64,000 bases of DNA from Siphonodentalium dalli. Lineage: Eukaryota; Mollusca; Scaphopoda; Gadilida; Siphonodentaliidae. A program made the translations under genes and the position numbers. This document shows, piece after piece, positions 33,911-47,500 of this stretch; position 1 is the stretch's first letter; each line of letters begins with the position of its first letter. The notes beneath the pieces are model-generated. The model did no database searches. It had not been told where the DNA came from and worked only from the letters and a program-made list of their open reading frames with translations. The DNA lies in the NCBI GenBank assembly GCA_032622095.1, contig CP136066.1, positions 52,170,609-52,234,608 on the forward strand, in the 5' to 3' direction.

Positions 33911-34302
33911 AGGCCCCCATCCCCCCTTTTCTTACGCCGTATTCTATGCCCTGTTATGAGGTACGCCGTATTCCGGCCCCTCTGTTAGGAGGTATTCGGT
34001 ATTCCAAAAATACCGGTATTCGTACGCCGACCTGCAACACCTTCCAAAAAATGATGATAATAATAATATGAATGAGATTTTTGTCACAATAAATTCACGG
34101 TTTGACATATATACAGATCGTCGATCATCGTCGTTTTAGATCATTTTAGACGTGGACACTGCGGGATGACCGGCGTTTGTACGGCAATAGAAAATTTATC
34201 CGGAATATTCCATATGGCTGTTAACTGGTATTCCGTATTCCACCCTCTGTGTTAAGTGGTATTCCGTATTCCAGGGGGGTAGGGGGTGGGGGCATCAGGC
34301 AT
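33911..34302. mobile_element. About 390-bp insertion with C/G-rich ends, right-arm-specific
   Basis: Left-arm 15836-15860 (ATGCATGCCTATCAGACAC) is uninterrupted. In the right arm the same site is split, with CATGCCT present on both sides, a probable 7-8-bp target duplication. Ends are GGCCCCCATCCCCCC and GGGGGTAGGGGGTGGGGGC. Inside are repeated TACGCCGTATTCC and GTATTCCGTATTCCA boxes. The family is unknown. Confidence 0.6.
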
Positions 34303-35302
34303 GCATATATCATGTCAAAATAGTCAAAATATACACTCTGTCACTAACTCGCGACCATATTGGATCCCTGCACCAGGTCAGGTTCCGTTGTTTTAGTGCT
34401 ACATGTTAAAGTTTTGGAGTAGCATTACCATATATGGAAGTCATGAATATTCAAAAGCTCCATATATGGAAATGCTACCCCAGAACTGTGACCTGTAGCA
34501 CTAAAACCACGGAACCGGGGTGGTTGAATCGCTGAAACCACGGAACCAGACCTGGTGGATCTAATATGGCTGCGAGTTAGTAACAGTGTGTACTTACTGA
34601 ATGTAGGAAACTACTGACTTCTGGTCTAAAAAACAACACATTTCACACTAAATGTACTGGTTGGATTGGAATATCAAATTAACAGAACAATATTAAAGGG
34701 ATACTTTACTCAAGTGTTGTTGTCGTAGGTAACCAGATTTCCATTATTTTAAGTCTGTCAGTACGAAGTATAATGTTACTGATGGCAGATTAGCCGGAAT
34801 GCGGAAATACAAATTGTCGTTGTCGAGTAATTTGTGTACAATTTTCAAGCAAATATATCAAATAAATGTTAAATAATATGCATACTAGTCCCACAAGCAA
34901 TGTACTCATTTAAGTTATTGTATAGTCACTAGTCAGTGAGTGGCTTGAGTTTATCGGCATATTTTGTTACATGATCATGTGTGCCACGCGTTGCCCAATC
35001 CACTATCCGTCAATTAATTTGAAATTTGATTATGTCTTGTACACGGAAATTAGTAATTTAATTTAAGGCTTCAGCCCAATCTCTACCAGAGCACATCAGT
35101 CATGCTTCCTTTCTGAGTCTAGCTTACCGAGTCATCAACTGCATGGAGTTTGGCTGCAGCCATACATTAAATTTGTATCAAATTATTAACTCTAATATAA
35201 AGATAACCTATTAACCTGAACGTTTACAGAATATATCTTCGACTCAAATTACTTATTTTTTTTTATCTATTATCGCTATTAGATAGTTGTTATTACCGGG
35301 AA

Positions 35303-35308
35303 TTTATT
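35303..35308 (-). terminator. Poly(A) signal of small-peptide gene (right)
   Basis: TTTATT on the plus strand, that is AATAAA on the gene strand. It is the mirror of 14341-14346 and is conserved in both arms. Confidence 0.45.
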
Positions 35309-35595
35309 GAAAATGGCGTACAGTACCCATTTAACTTAATTATCGAATATTTTGATTAAGGTTGGAAGGGAGACCCGCAATGACCCATGAATGTAATAAA
35401 ATATCATCACTGTGACTGTAAACCGGTTTATTCCATATAAGAATAGAAGACATGCTATAACTATGTAACCACGCCCATAGATCGATGGAGAACTGATGGA
35501 TATTCTGGTGTGAATGTGCGAATAGGCGTGAGTGACTGCGATCAGGCTGTGCTTTTCATTTTGGCCTTGATCGAACCTGACCGTGTTCTGAACTC

Positions 35596-38500
35596 CTATG
35601 TGATGCACGGATTGCCAAAAAGACTACCACATCCATCTCCAAACAGGTGCGACAGAATAATAATTCCGAGAACAGCCAATAATCCACCACCAACTCCAAC
35701 GCCGCTCATAGCACTTAATAGGACTATCGGCCACAGCCCTGAAACATAAACACATAATAGCATAATTATGGCAAAAAACGTGAGCAAAACATTAAGGGGT
35801 ATGTTTTGTCCCATGTAGAAAGTATTGGGACAGAGAGGGACAAGCGTTAAACAATTTTGGTCTGAAATTCCGATAACTTTTCTAACCTTTGGGGCGGTGC
35901 ACATGTCATATTGGACATATCTACAACAGTTGTACAGTTTGATGTATAGCAGTTGGAAAGTTCCAACCAAGGGGCATAGGAGAGGGTTGCAGTTGTAAAT
36001 TTAAACTTCAAGGTGGACACCCCCATAATGCATGGAGACCCTCTAGCCGCGACCCTCAGTATCAGTCACCTTTGTAGTTATAGATAAAAGTGAATGATGG
36101 CCAACCCATTTAAACAACTACAAAGGACTGTCGTTAGATTCACAGTTTACACTGTTTGTAAATTTTGTCATTGTCGTTGGACTTAGTCATTTTGATTATA
36201 CGTATGAAGACATTAAAGGCCTCTTAATTTTCGAACCCCCAAATCACATTATAAAATATATGCCATATTATTATAATACCATTTGAAAGAGGAAGTCCCA
36301 AAACATTGTATTTTCAACTTATTCGATGTATTAAACTGTGAATATGTTGAGATATCGATGTCTGTTCTGCGCTCAAGTTTCTGCACAAAGTCTATTATTT
36401 TCAATGGGAGGGGAATAACTCTATAGATTTATATATAGAGTTATTCCTCTTCCATTGAAAATAACCTATAGTTTGAATTCTGTTTCATCCTCGGATCCAT
36501 AACGGTGAAAATGATTTTATGATTTCAGCTATTTTCTATTACTCTATGGGCACCTTCTGAGACCCATACATTCCAATTGGTGATGATTTAATGTATTTTA
36601 ATCACATTTTATGGCATAGATTGTTATTAAAGCCGTATATCAAGGCAATATAACAAAATAATCGGTATTCCGAAAATTAATTGGGCCATTAAGAAGTTGG
36701 CCATTAAAATCTTCCACAAGTGACTCATATATTTGCAGCTCAATTGTTGCACGTACACGTTTACGGGCTTAGTGTAACTTTCCGTCGAAGGCGACTGCTA
36801 TGTATTAACAATAAAACCATAGTCATAAATGGTAACGCGCTCAAGATCATCTTCTATACTATATATTTTGAGACTTCCGTATATATGTACTTTATAGAAT
36901 CGAAAACGGCTGGCTCGATTGAGTTCAAACTTCCCATCTAAGGGTAAAAACCCACGAACACCGTAGTTGTCGCGTTTTGGAGAAGCTCTGAGCACCCTTT
37001 ATCCACTCCCAAATCACCGCAAAGGCACGGCGTGGGTTAATCAAGTAATTATTTAATGAGCGTTTGTTTTTGACGCATCGCTATAAAGAGCGTATGTTTA
37101 CCATTCAACGTTATTAGCATCTGCGGAGAGATATACGGGAACATTGAGTGCTTTCCTATGCGGGGAGATTTATTGGATGCCATAGTACTCTTACAACATC
37201 ATTGTTATAGTATGTATGACACTTAGGTCAGGGCTTAGGGGGGGGGTAGTTATATAGGCATAATTCTTCTCAGAAATCCCGGTTACAAACCAACACTCAC
37301 AATTTCGTATTTACGCAAACGTATACGGGAACAAGTGCCTTCCTATTTTTAGAACGCAACACATGATACCAAACAAAATTACGTCGCGTTGGTGATGGCG
37401 TTCACGACGGGATTAATTGACTGTCCACTCTTTGCGAGGATGGGGTTCACGACGGGATTAACGTTGCGGGGACTATTGACCATCTCGTAAGGGTGGACAA
37501 CTTCTGTCAGGGGCTGCTCAATGGCCACGTGCAGGTTAAATAAAATCATACCTCTTCTGGGTCTGGGCGTGTATAGACATGAGCGTGTTGTGTTCCTAAG
37601 AACGCGGAGCGTGTTGTGTTCATAAGAACGCGGATCGGGTAAGTTTTTCCGCCCTAGGTGAGCTCAAACTTCGTATATAAGTGTAAAAACACACGGGGAT
37701 CGTCGACGTCGCATTGTGTGAAACATTCTTATGTCTGTCGTTCCTAGGAACGGGGGAATTTTTCATCGGGTCAGTCTTAACCTTCAAACGGGTACCCACA
37801 AATTATATATTGTGACCCCCGACAGGGTAAAATATTGAAAAACCCAATATTAACTCATTGAAAAACACAAACAAAACATAAAACATTGTCATGTTTCTGA
37901 ATTCAAAATGTTTCGGACAAACGCCGCCGGTGGCGGGCTAACCTGCTAGTCTATCTATTATATATTTTGAAAGATCTGTGTGTAAGTTTGTAAGTTTGTA
38001 AGTTTGTGTGTTTGAAATCGATGGACTCGAAAACGACTAAGCCAATTTCAATGAAATTTGGTATTTTAGGGTATTTTCGGCCGGAGACGAACATAGGCAT
38101 ATTTATTTGTCCGTGCGAGGTCAACTTTTCACGTGCGGAGGTCAAATCTGTTTTTACGCCATTTTGCGCTAATATATTTCAGTTCGGTGCTCACAAATCG
38201 ATACGATATAGCGCGAATAATAAATTGCCAGTCATATAATTTGCACGGTTAGAATCTGTGTGGCTTCATCTTTCCAACGATATATAATATGTATGTATCC
38301 GTTTTAGTTATCTGCCTCAATTATTAGGTACAAGTGGTACGATGCTTTTATCAGGATAAAATCAATGCGTAAATTCTATGACGTCGTCAGAGGTCACTCA
38401 CCCTGCCGATGCATTTGACTGTGTCGCGTTAACTCATCACCGGCCGAGGTATCCGCAAATGACATTGGGCTATATATCTCGGAAACGGGTGTAGCTATCG

Positions 38501-41500
38501 ACTTGAAATTTGGTATGTGAATGTATCTTGCCCCGGAAACGAATTTTATCGGGTCGCCGAGCACGTGCGACACCAGCTTCGCGCATGCGCAGACCAGATC
38601 TAGGAAACGGGTGGAGCAATCGACTTGAAATTTGGTTTTTGAATAGCCCGGACGAAGTCGGGTCACCTTCTAGTACTATATATTTTGAGACTTCCGTATA
38701 TATATATATATATAGTTGTCGCGTTTTGGAGAAGCTCTGAGTGAGTGTAGTTTATGTCTGTCGTTCCTAGGAACGGGGGAATTTTTCATCGGGTCAGTCT
38801 TAACCTTCAAACGGGTACCCACAAATTATATATTGTGACCCCGACATGACATTGACATTGAAAATGATCAATTCAAGGTCAAATCGGGTAAAATATTGAA
38901 AAACCCAATATTAACTCATTGAAAAACACAAACAAAACATAAAACATTGTCATGTTTCTGACCAAGCACGCCAGTGGGGGGCTAACCTGCTAGTACTATA
39001 TATTTTGAGACTTCCGTATATATATATGTGTGTACTTTATAGAATCGAAAGATTTATTGGAGATTTATTGGATGCCATAGTACTCTTACAACATTTCTGC
39101 AATATAATTGCATCATTGTTATAGTATGTATGACACTTAGGTCAGGGCTTAGGGGGTAGTTAGTGTGGATATTGGCGTAATGCTTCTCAGAAATCCCGGT
39201 TACAAACCAACACTCACAATTTCGTCTTTTGCATCAGATACCAACACCTCGACCGATCGGGACGAAACTTGGTACGTGTGTGTAGTTTGACCAGGTGGTC
39301 GTCGTTGTCGTATTGGCGAGCCCGTGCGACACCCGTGCAGCGCATGCACAGACGAGATATCGGAAACGGGTGGAGCCATCGACTTGAAATTTGGTATGTG
39401 AATGTATCTTGCCCCGGATACGAATTTTATCGGGTCGCCGAGCCCGTGCGACGCCAGCTTCGCGCATGCGCATACCAGATCTCGGAAACGGGTGGAGCTA
39501 TCGACTTGAAATTTGGTATGTGAATGTATCTTGCCCCGGATACGAATTTTATCGGGTCGCCAGCTTCGCGCATGCGCAGACTAGATCTCGGAAACGGGTG
39601 GAGCTATCGCAGACCAGATCTCGGAAACGGGTAGAGCTATCGACTTGAAATAAATAAATAAAAGCAAAATAATTAAACAAATGTCATGTTTCTGACCAAC
39701 CACGCCAGTGGCGGGCTAACCTGCTAGTCTATTATATATTTTGGAAGATCTGTGTGTGTGTGTGTGTGTATCTGTCTGTAATCGATGGACTCGAAAACGG
39801 CCGAACCGATTTCGATGAAACTTGGTATGTGGGGGTATTTTCGGCCGGGGGGTGACATAGGCATATTAATTTTCAGATCCGAGGTCAACTTTTCACGTGC
39901 CGAGGTCAAATCTGTTTTTACGCTGTGTTACGGGACTTTCATTTGAGTTCGGTGCTAACAAATCGATTCGAAACAGCGCGAATAATAAAATGCCAGTCAT
40001 AATAATGACACTGTGAGAATCTTTCGTGTTTCCTCTTTCCAACGATATATAATGCGTATGTATCCGTTTTAGTCATCTGCCTCAATTATCAAGAAGAAGT
40101 GGTACTATCTTCCATCAGGATAAAAACAATGCGTAACTTCTATGACGTCGTTAGAGGTCATAACGTTAGATCACGTTAACGCTTAACCGGCCGATGCATT
40201 TGACTGTTTCAGACGTCTTGGCGATATCTCGGGCACCGATGGTAATTTATCTTTACGTTGAAACTTGATAATTAATGAGCGTGTGTATATGAGGCGCGTT
40301 TATATACTTGAGTGGAAATCAAATCGGGTTAAACTGGCGGATTTTTACGGACGAAATTTGATGCATAGGGTATCTCGGTATCCGCTGGGCCGATTTCCCG
40401 GTATCCGCTGGGCCGATTTCCACCATTTTTGGGGTGTTGGTGTTTGACCCCACCCGACCCTGACCTTCAAAATGGTCAATTCAAGGTCAAAGCCCGGACG
40501 AAGTCGGGTCACCTTCTAGTATATTATATAGCCATGATTGTATTTATAGAATATAAAAAATATTGGTTTCGCGGATGACCAACTCAGAATTCCGTTAAAA
40601 TAACAATAACAAAAGCACATAATTAACGAACCGGCGGCCGACTCGGCCGTCTCCGACCACAACCATCAGTGGGCTGCAGAACGAAAAATATCTATAAAAA
40701 TTAACATTATTGACACAATAATGTAAAGGACAATAAACGAAATTTAAATTCACAACTGCACCCTTTACCGGACTCGGCCTTCTGCTCGCGCGGTTCGACT
40801 TTTAACCGGAAAAAACCCATTATCTATAAATAAAAGGCCCACCGAACCATAGCTATCTAGACTTAATTATTACATACACAGAACGACACAATTGTGTTAA
40901 GGTATTTGTTGATATGGCATGGGTGCTAGTGTGACATCTGGGGACCTCATTCTGCAAATGACAGACACGCTATTTGCAGGCTTGGTTGAACAGAAATGTC
41001 TGAACGTGTAATTTTATATACACCAACAACACGAGAAGGGCTTCTCACTTGCAAGCGATAACCGGGACACGTTGATAAGAATGGCCAGGATCTAAAGCAG
41101 AAAGACTATAACTCACTTTAGAAAGAATTACTATACTCTGGCTGTTTTACTGACCAGATCTTTCTTATAATTAGTAAGATCGTTAGTCGGAATGACTAAT
41201 ACCATCTTTTAATAAGAACAAACTAGTCGAAATGACAGACTATATTAGTTGACTAAGACGATGTTAGTCAGAAATACTATAATTATCTTTGGTACGGTAG
41301 TATATGACTAATTCTGACTAAGATAAATGTACGTTTGTTAAGGTAACCTGTAATTAACTAAATAAGAGTCAAAACGTTTGAAGTTTGAAGTTTAGCAAAT
41401 TCACTAACAAATTCTGAATAATCAAATGCTAGTCATAATGAATATCTGTTCTTCAGTTCTAAGTCTAACAAGCAACGAAATGACGCACGCGCTTTATTTC

Positions 41501-44500
41501 CATATAATGTATGCGTTGCGTTGTGGTGAAAATAGGACACAGGGGCATGTAACGCGCTCCGCTGGCCGTCCCCTTTTGCGCTGCCCATATAGCAGCGGCG
41601 TATATATATGGGCAGCGCAAAGGGGGAGGGCGGACAGCGGAGCGCGTTGCAGGCGCCTGCATGTGCAATAGGATTAATACCATGCACCATTTAAAGGTAC
41701 TCAATCAGATTAGACGTTCCTAAATTACTATATCTTTGGCTTTGGGGGTAAACAATATTTTATTCGAGTTGAGGAACCCACCCATCAAAGCTCAAAGTGA
41801 TCAGATATCGATTTTTGAAGTTTGTTAATTTTTGGAGATGTGCATGGTCCAGAACCACGTGCTCAAATGAACAAATTGCGGTTGTAAGATGGATAACCCG
41901 AAAATCAAGTGGTTACTATTAACAATAATACCACTTGATTTTAGAGTTATCCATCTTACATCCGCAATTTGTCTGCTTGAGCACGTGGTTCTGGACCATG
42001 CAAATCTCCAAAAATTAACAAACTTCAAAAATCGATATCTGATCACTCTGAGCTTTGATGGGTGGGTTCCTCGACTCGAATAAAATATGTTTTACTCCCC
42101 GAAACCAAAGAAATAGTAAGTTAGGGGTGCTTAATTGGATTATAATACCTTTAATAAAATGCATGGGGTGCTATTTACTGCTAACCGACATAACGCTACG
42201 GGCGCATCGCAGCCGTCTAAGTGAACGTTCAGACGACCGCGATTCAATCGTAAGTGGAGGAATCGGGCCCGACATAATGATATCGTAGGTTGTTCGTAAT
42301 CATGTGATTGGCTACCCTACGATATTTCCAGCTACGATTTTTACGTACACACGACTGCGATTATGTCGCAAGTGGAGGTATCCAATGATACCCCACGATT
42401 TCGAATCTAAAGTCAAACAGTGCTTGATATTATTTTATGACTTGCGATATTGACGTGAGCATGCGCAGTCCAACTATCGGTTACTTCCTACGACGGAAAT
42501 CCTTCACTTACGATTGAATCGTGGTCTGAACGTTCACAAAACGTCGTATTCCAATTTCAACACAAAGCATGCATCGCAGCCGTCTGCACGTCGTATTCCA
42601 ATGTAAACACAACGCATGCATTCAAAAGCAGTTTCCTAGAAATATTATTAATGTTTATCAAAATGTATGTTGTTGTTGTTGGAACTGGTGCCACGAAGAG
42701 AGAAGAACATCGTTAACCCTTTCCTGGTGTTTATGACGAGAGCTGCGCTAGTTCAGCATTAAAGATCCCGTCTCAGTGCATTTTACTTATTTATTCGGGT
42801 CTCTCATATATAGTGAGCTTGGCATAAATACAATAATGTACTGGTTTACAAGGTCAAGGTAAAGATTGTTAGTCCAATGTAATGATACTATGCTCTTACA
42901 TACGCGGTGCTCCCTATGTGAGGATCGCATATATAAATCATGCCATGAATCTCTACTATGACTAACGCCCGTAGAGATCATATTCTACCAGCACAAAACG
43001 TTTTGAAGTTTTGACAGGGAACCTTATAAAATCGAAAAAAATAACGTGGGGAATATATTTCTTTGTTATTATCTCTTTCTCAATAATGTACTTCACTGTA
43101 TAGGTAAAGGTTCCAACTTGAAAATTCACGATTTAAGTGACGTTTTCAGCGATTTACTTTGCGTTTCCTGCAATTATGGAATTTTTCCTGGTAATTAGTT
43201 GAAAGTTTATTGCGATATCGGCTCTCAAAAGTCCCAGAAAAACATACAATTTCGAGTTGGGACTTTCATCGAACATATAATCACTAAGAAATATATTCCC
43301 CGCGTTATTTTTTCGACTTTATAAGGCTCCCTGACAAAACTTCAAAAAGTTCCCAGGTTTTGTACTATGGTGGAATATGATCTCTATACGGGCGTTAGCC
43401 ATAGTAGAGATTCATGGCATGATCTACGCATATATAAGAGAATGCATTGGCACATGGTTTTCGCAAAATTTCAGGAAGCTCCATTCATGGCTGAAGGGGT
43501 CACTCTCACCAAAAAGTGCTGAAGGGTGCACAGGGTTAAAGTTCTGAAGGGTACACAGGTTTTGAAAATGTGCTGAAAGTTACCAGGCAATTCTTCAAGG
43601 ATTGTCCACTTATAAATGGACAATCGGCACCTAAAATGGTCATTAATAAATGAACAATCCAACCACGCGTGGCACGCGAGCTTGGGATTGTCCACTAAAA
43701 AAAATGAAGACATGTTTTGCTAATCCTGCATGTTAGCTTCATATTTAATATGAAGGGCAATAACTCTAAATAACGGTGATTTGTGTGAGAAGAAGTGTTT
43801 TTGACGAAATAACGGAGATATTGAAGAAGAGTTGTTGACGAAATAACGGAAATATTCGAAGAAGTGTTTTTGACGAAATAACGGAGATATTGAAGAAGAG
43901 TTGTTGACGAAATAACGGAAATATTCGAAGAAGTGTTTCTAAAGAGCGTACCCCAAACCTTCCCCCAAGCCCACCCATCCAAGGGAAGAATTTGACTTAT
44001 ATTTCACAAAAGTTGATCTGTTGTGGTGTTGCAAATTTCTCACACAAATCTCCGTCATTTAGTAAAATTCTTTATAGAGTTATTACCCTTCAGATTTAAA
44101 GTTACACAGGGTTTGTGATCGACACCAATGCAGTTACCTCAATTGTGTTCCTGAAAGTCTGGAGCCCATCAGCAGTTTGTTTTCAGTTCATTTTAGTTGG
44201 AATGTAAACAATTATTCCCCAACAGAAGTCATGGCAGATACGTAAACTAAATGTAAATTAGAACGAGATTTCAGAATATGTTTATCCTTCAGCACATTTT
44301 TCAAAACATGTTTTACTTTTCAGCACTTTTTTGGTGTGACAGTTACTCCTTCGGCATAAGTATGTGTATGTGATGAGAGGGGACAATGTGATCGGGTATA
44401 CAGGACAAGAGTATGTGATGAGATGAGAGGGGGCAATGTGATCGGGTATATAGGGCAAGAGTATGTGATGAGATGAGAGGGGGCAATGTGATCGGGTATA

Positions 44501-47500
44501 TAGGGCAAGAGTATGCGATCAGATGAGAGGGGGCAATGTGATCGGGTATATAGGGCAAGAGTATGTGATGAGATGAGAGGGGACAATGTGATCGGGTATA
44601 TAGGGCAAGAGTATGTGATGAGATGAGAGGGGGCAATGTGATCGGGTATATAGGGCAAGAGTATGTGATGAGATGAGAGGGGCAATGTGATCGGGTATAT
44701 AGGGCAAGAGTATGTGATGAGATGAGAGGGGGCAATGTGATCGGGTATATAGGTCAGGAGTATGTGATGAGATGAGAGGGGGCAATGTGATCGGGTATAT
44801 AGGGCAAGAGTATGTGATGAGATGAGAGGGGGCAATGTGATCGGGTATATAGGGCAAGAGTATGTGATGAGATGAGAGGGGGCAATGTGATCGGGTATAT
44901 AGGGCAAGAGTATGTGATGAGATGAGAGGGGGCAATGTGATCGGGTATATAGGGCAAGAGTATGTGATGAGATGAGAGGGGGCAATGTGATCGGGTATAT
45001 AGGGCAAGAGTATGTGATGAGATGAGAGGGGGCAATGTGATCGGGTATATAGGGCAAGAGTATGTGATGAGAGGGGGCAATGTGATCGGGTATATAGGGC
45101 AAGAGTATGTGATGAGATGAGAAGGGGGCAATGTGATCGGGTATATAGGGCAAGAGTATGTGATGAGATGAGAAGGGGGCAATGTGATCGGGTATATAGG
45201 GCAAGAGTATGTGATGAGATGAGAGGGGGCAATGTGATCGGGTACATAGGGCAAGGGTATGTGATGAGATGAGAGGGGGCAATGTGATCGGGTATATAGG
45301 GCAAGAATATGTGATGAGAGGGGGCAATGTGATCGGGTATATAGGGCAAGAGTATGTGATGAGATGAGAGGGGGCAATGTGACCGGGTATATAGGGCAAG
45401 AGTATGTGATGAGATGAGAGGGGGCAAGGTGATCGGGTATATAGGACAAGAGTATGTGATGAGATGAGAAGGGGTAATGTGATCGGGTATATAGGGCAAG
45501 AGTATGTGATGAGATGAGAGGGGGCAATGTGATCGGGTATATATGGCAAGAGTATGTGATGAGATGAGAGGGGGCAATGTGATCGGGTATATAGGGCTAG
45601 AGTATGTGAAGAGATGAGAGGGGGCAATGTGATCGGGTATATAGGGTAAGAGTATGTGAAGAGATGAGAGGGGGCAATGTGATCGGGTATATAGGGCAAG
45701 AGTATGTGATGAGATGAGAGGGGACAACGTGGTCGGGTGTATAGGGCAAGAGTATGTGATGAGATGAGAGGGGGCAATGTGATCGGGTATATAGGGCAAG
45801 AGTATGTGATGAGATGAGAGGGGGCACTGTGATCGGGTATATAGGGCAAGAGTATGTGATGAGATGAGAAGGGGGCAATGTGATCGGGTATATAGGGCAA
45901 GAGTATGTGATGAGATGAGAGGGGGCAATGTGATCGGGTATATAGGGCAAGGGTATGTGAAGAGATGAGAGGGGGCAATGTGATCGGGTATATAGGGCAA
46001 GAGTATGTGATGAGAGGGGGCAATGTGATCGGGTATATAGGGCAAGAGTATGTGATGAGATGAGAAGGGGGCAATGTGATCGGGTATATAGGGCAAGAGT
46101 ATGTGATGAGATGAGAAGGGGGCAATGTGATCGGGTATATAGGGCAAGAGTATGTGATGAGATGAGAGGGGGCAATGTGATCGGGTACATAGGGCAAGAG
46201 TATGTGATGAGATGAGAGGGGGCAATGTGATCGGGTATATAGGGCAAGAATATGTGATGAGAGGGGGCAATGTGATCGGGTATATAGGGCAAGAGTATGT
46301 GATGAGATGAGAGGGGGCAATGTGACCGGGTATATAGGGCAAGAGTATGTGATGAGATGAGAGGGGGCAAGGTGATCGGGTATATAGGACAATAGTATGT
46401 GATGAGATGAGAAGGGGTAATGTGATCGGGTATATAGGGCAAGAGTATGTGATGAGATGAGAGGGGGCAATGTGATCGGGTATATATGGCAAGAGTATGT
46501 GATGAGATGAGAGGGGGCAATGTGATCGGGTATATAGGGCTAGAGTATGTGAAGAGATGAGAGGGGGCAATGTGATCGGGTATATAGGGCAAGAGTATGT
46601 GATGAGATGAGAGGGGGCAATGTGATCGGGTATATAGGGCAAGAGTATGTGATGAGATGAGAGGGGGCAATGTGATCGGGTATATAGGGTAAGAGTATGT
46701 GAAGAGATGAGAGGGGGCAATGTGATCGGGTATATAGGGCAATAGTATGTGATGAGATGAGAGGGGACAACGTGGTCGGGTGTATAGGGCAAGAGTATGT
46801 GATGAGATGAGAGGGGGCAATGTGATCGGGTATATAGGGCAAGAGTATGTGATGAGATGAGAGGGGGCACTGTGATCGGGTATATAGGGCAAGAGTATGT
46901 GATGAGATGAGAAGGGGGCAATGTGATCGGGTATATAGGGCAAGAGTATGTGATGAGATGAGAGGGGGCAATGCGATCGGGTATATAGGGCAAGGGTATG
47001 TGAAGAGATGAGAGGGGGCAATGTGATCGGGTATATAGGGCAAGAGTATGTGAAGAGATGAGAGGGGGCAATGTGATCGGGTATATAGGGCAAGAGTATG
47101 TGAAGAGATGAGAGGGGGCAATGTGATCGGGTATATAGGGCAAGAGTATGTGATGAGATGAGAGGGGGCAATGTGATCGGGTATATAGGGCAAGAGTATG
47201 TGATGAGATGAGAGGGGGCAATGTGATCGGTATATAGGGCAAGGGTATGTGAAGAGATGAGAGGGGGCAATGTGATCGGGTATATAGGGCAAGGGTATGT
47301 GAAGAGATGAGAGGGGGCAATGTGATCGGGTATATAGGGCAAGAATATGTGATGAGATGAGAGGGCGCAATGTGATCGGGTATATAGGGCAAGAGTATGT
47401 GAAGAGATGAGAGGGGGCAATGTGATCGGGTATATAGGGCAAGAGTATGTGATGAGATGAGAGGGGGCAATGTGATCGGGTATATAGGGCAAGAGTATGT

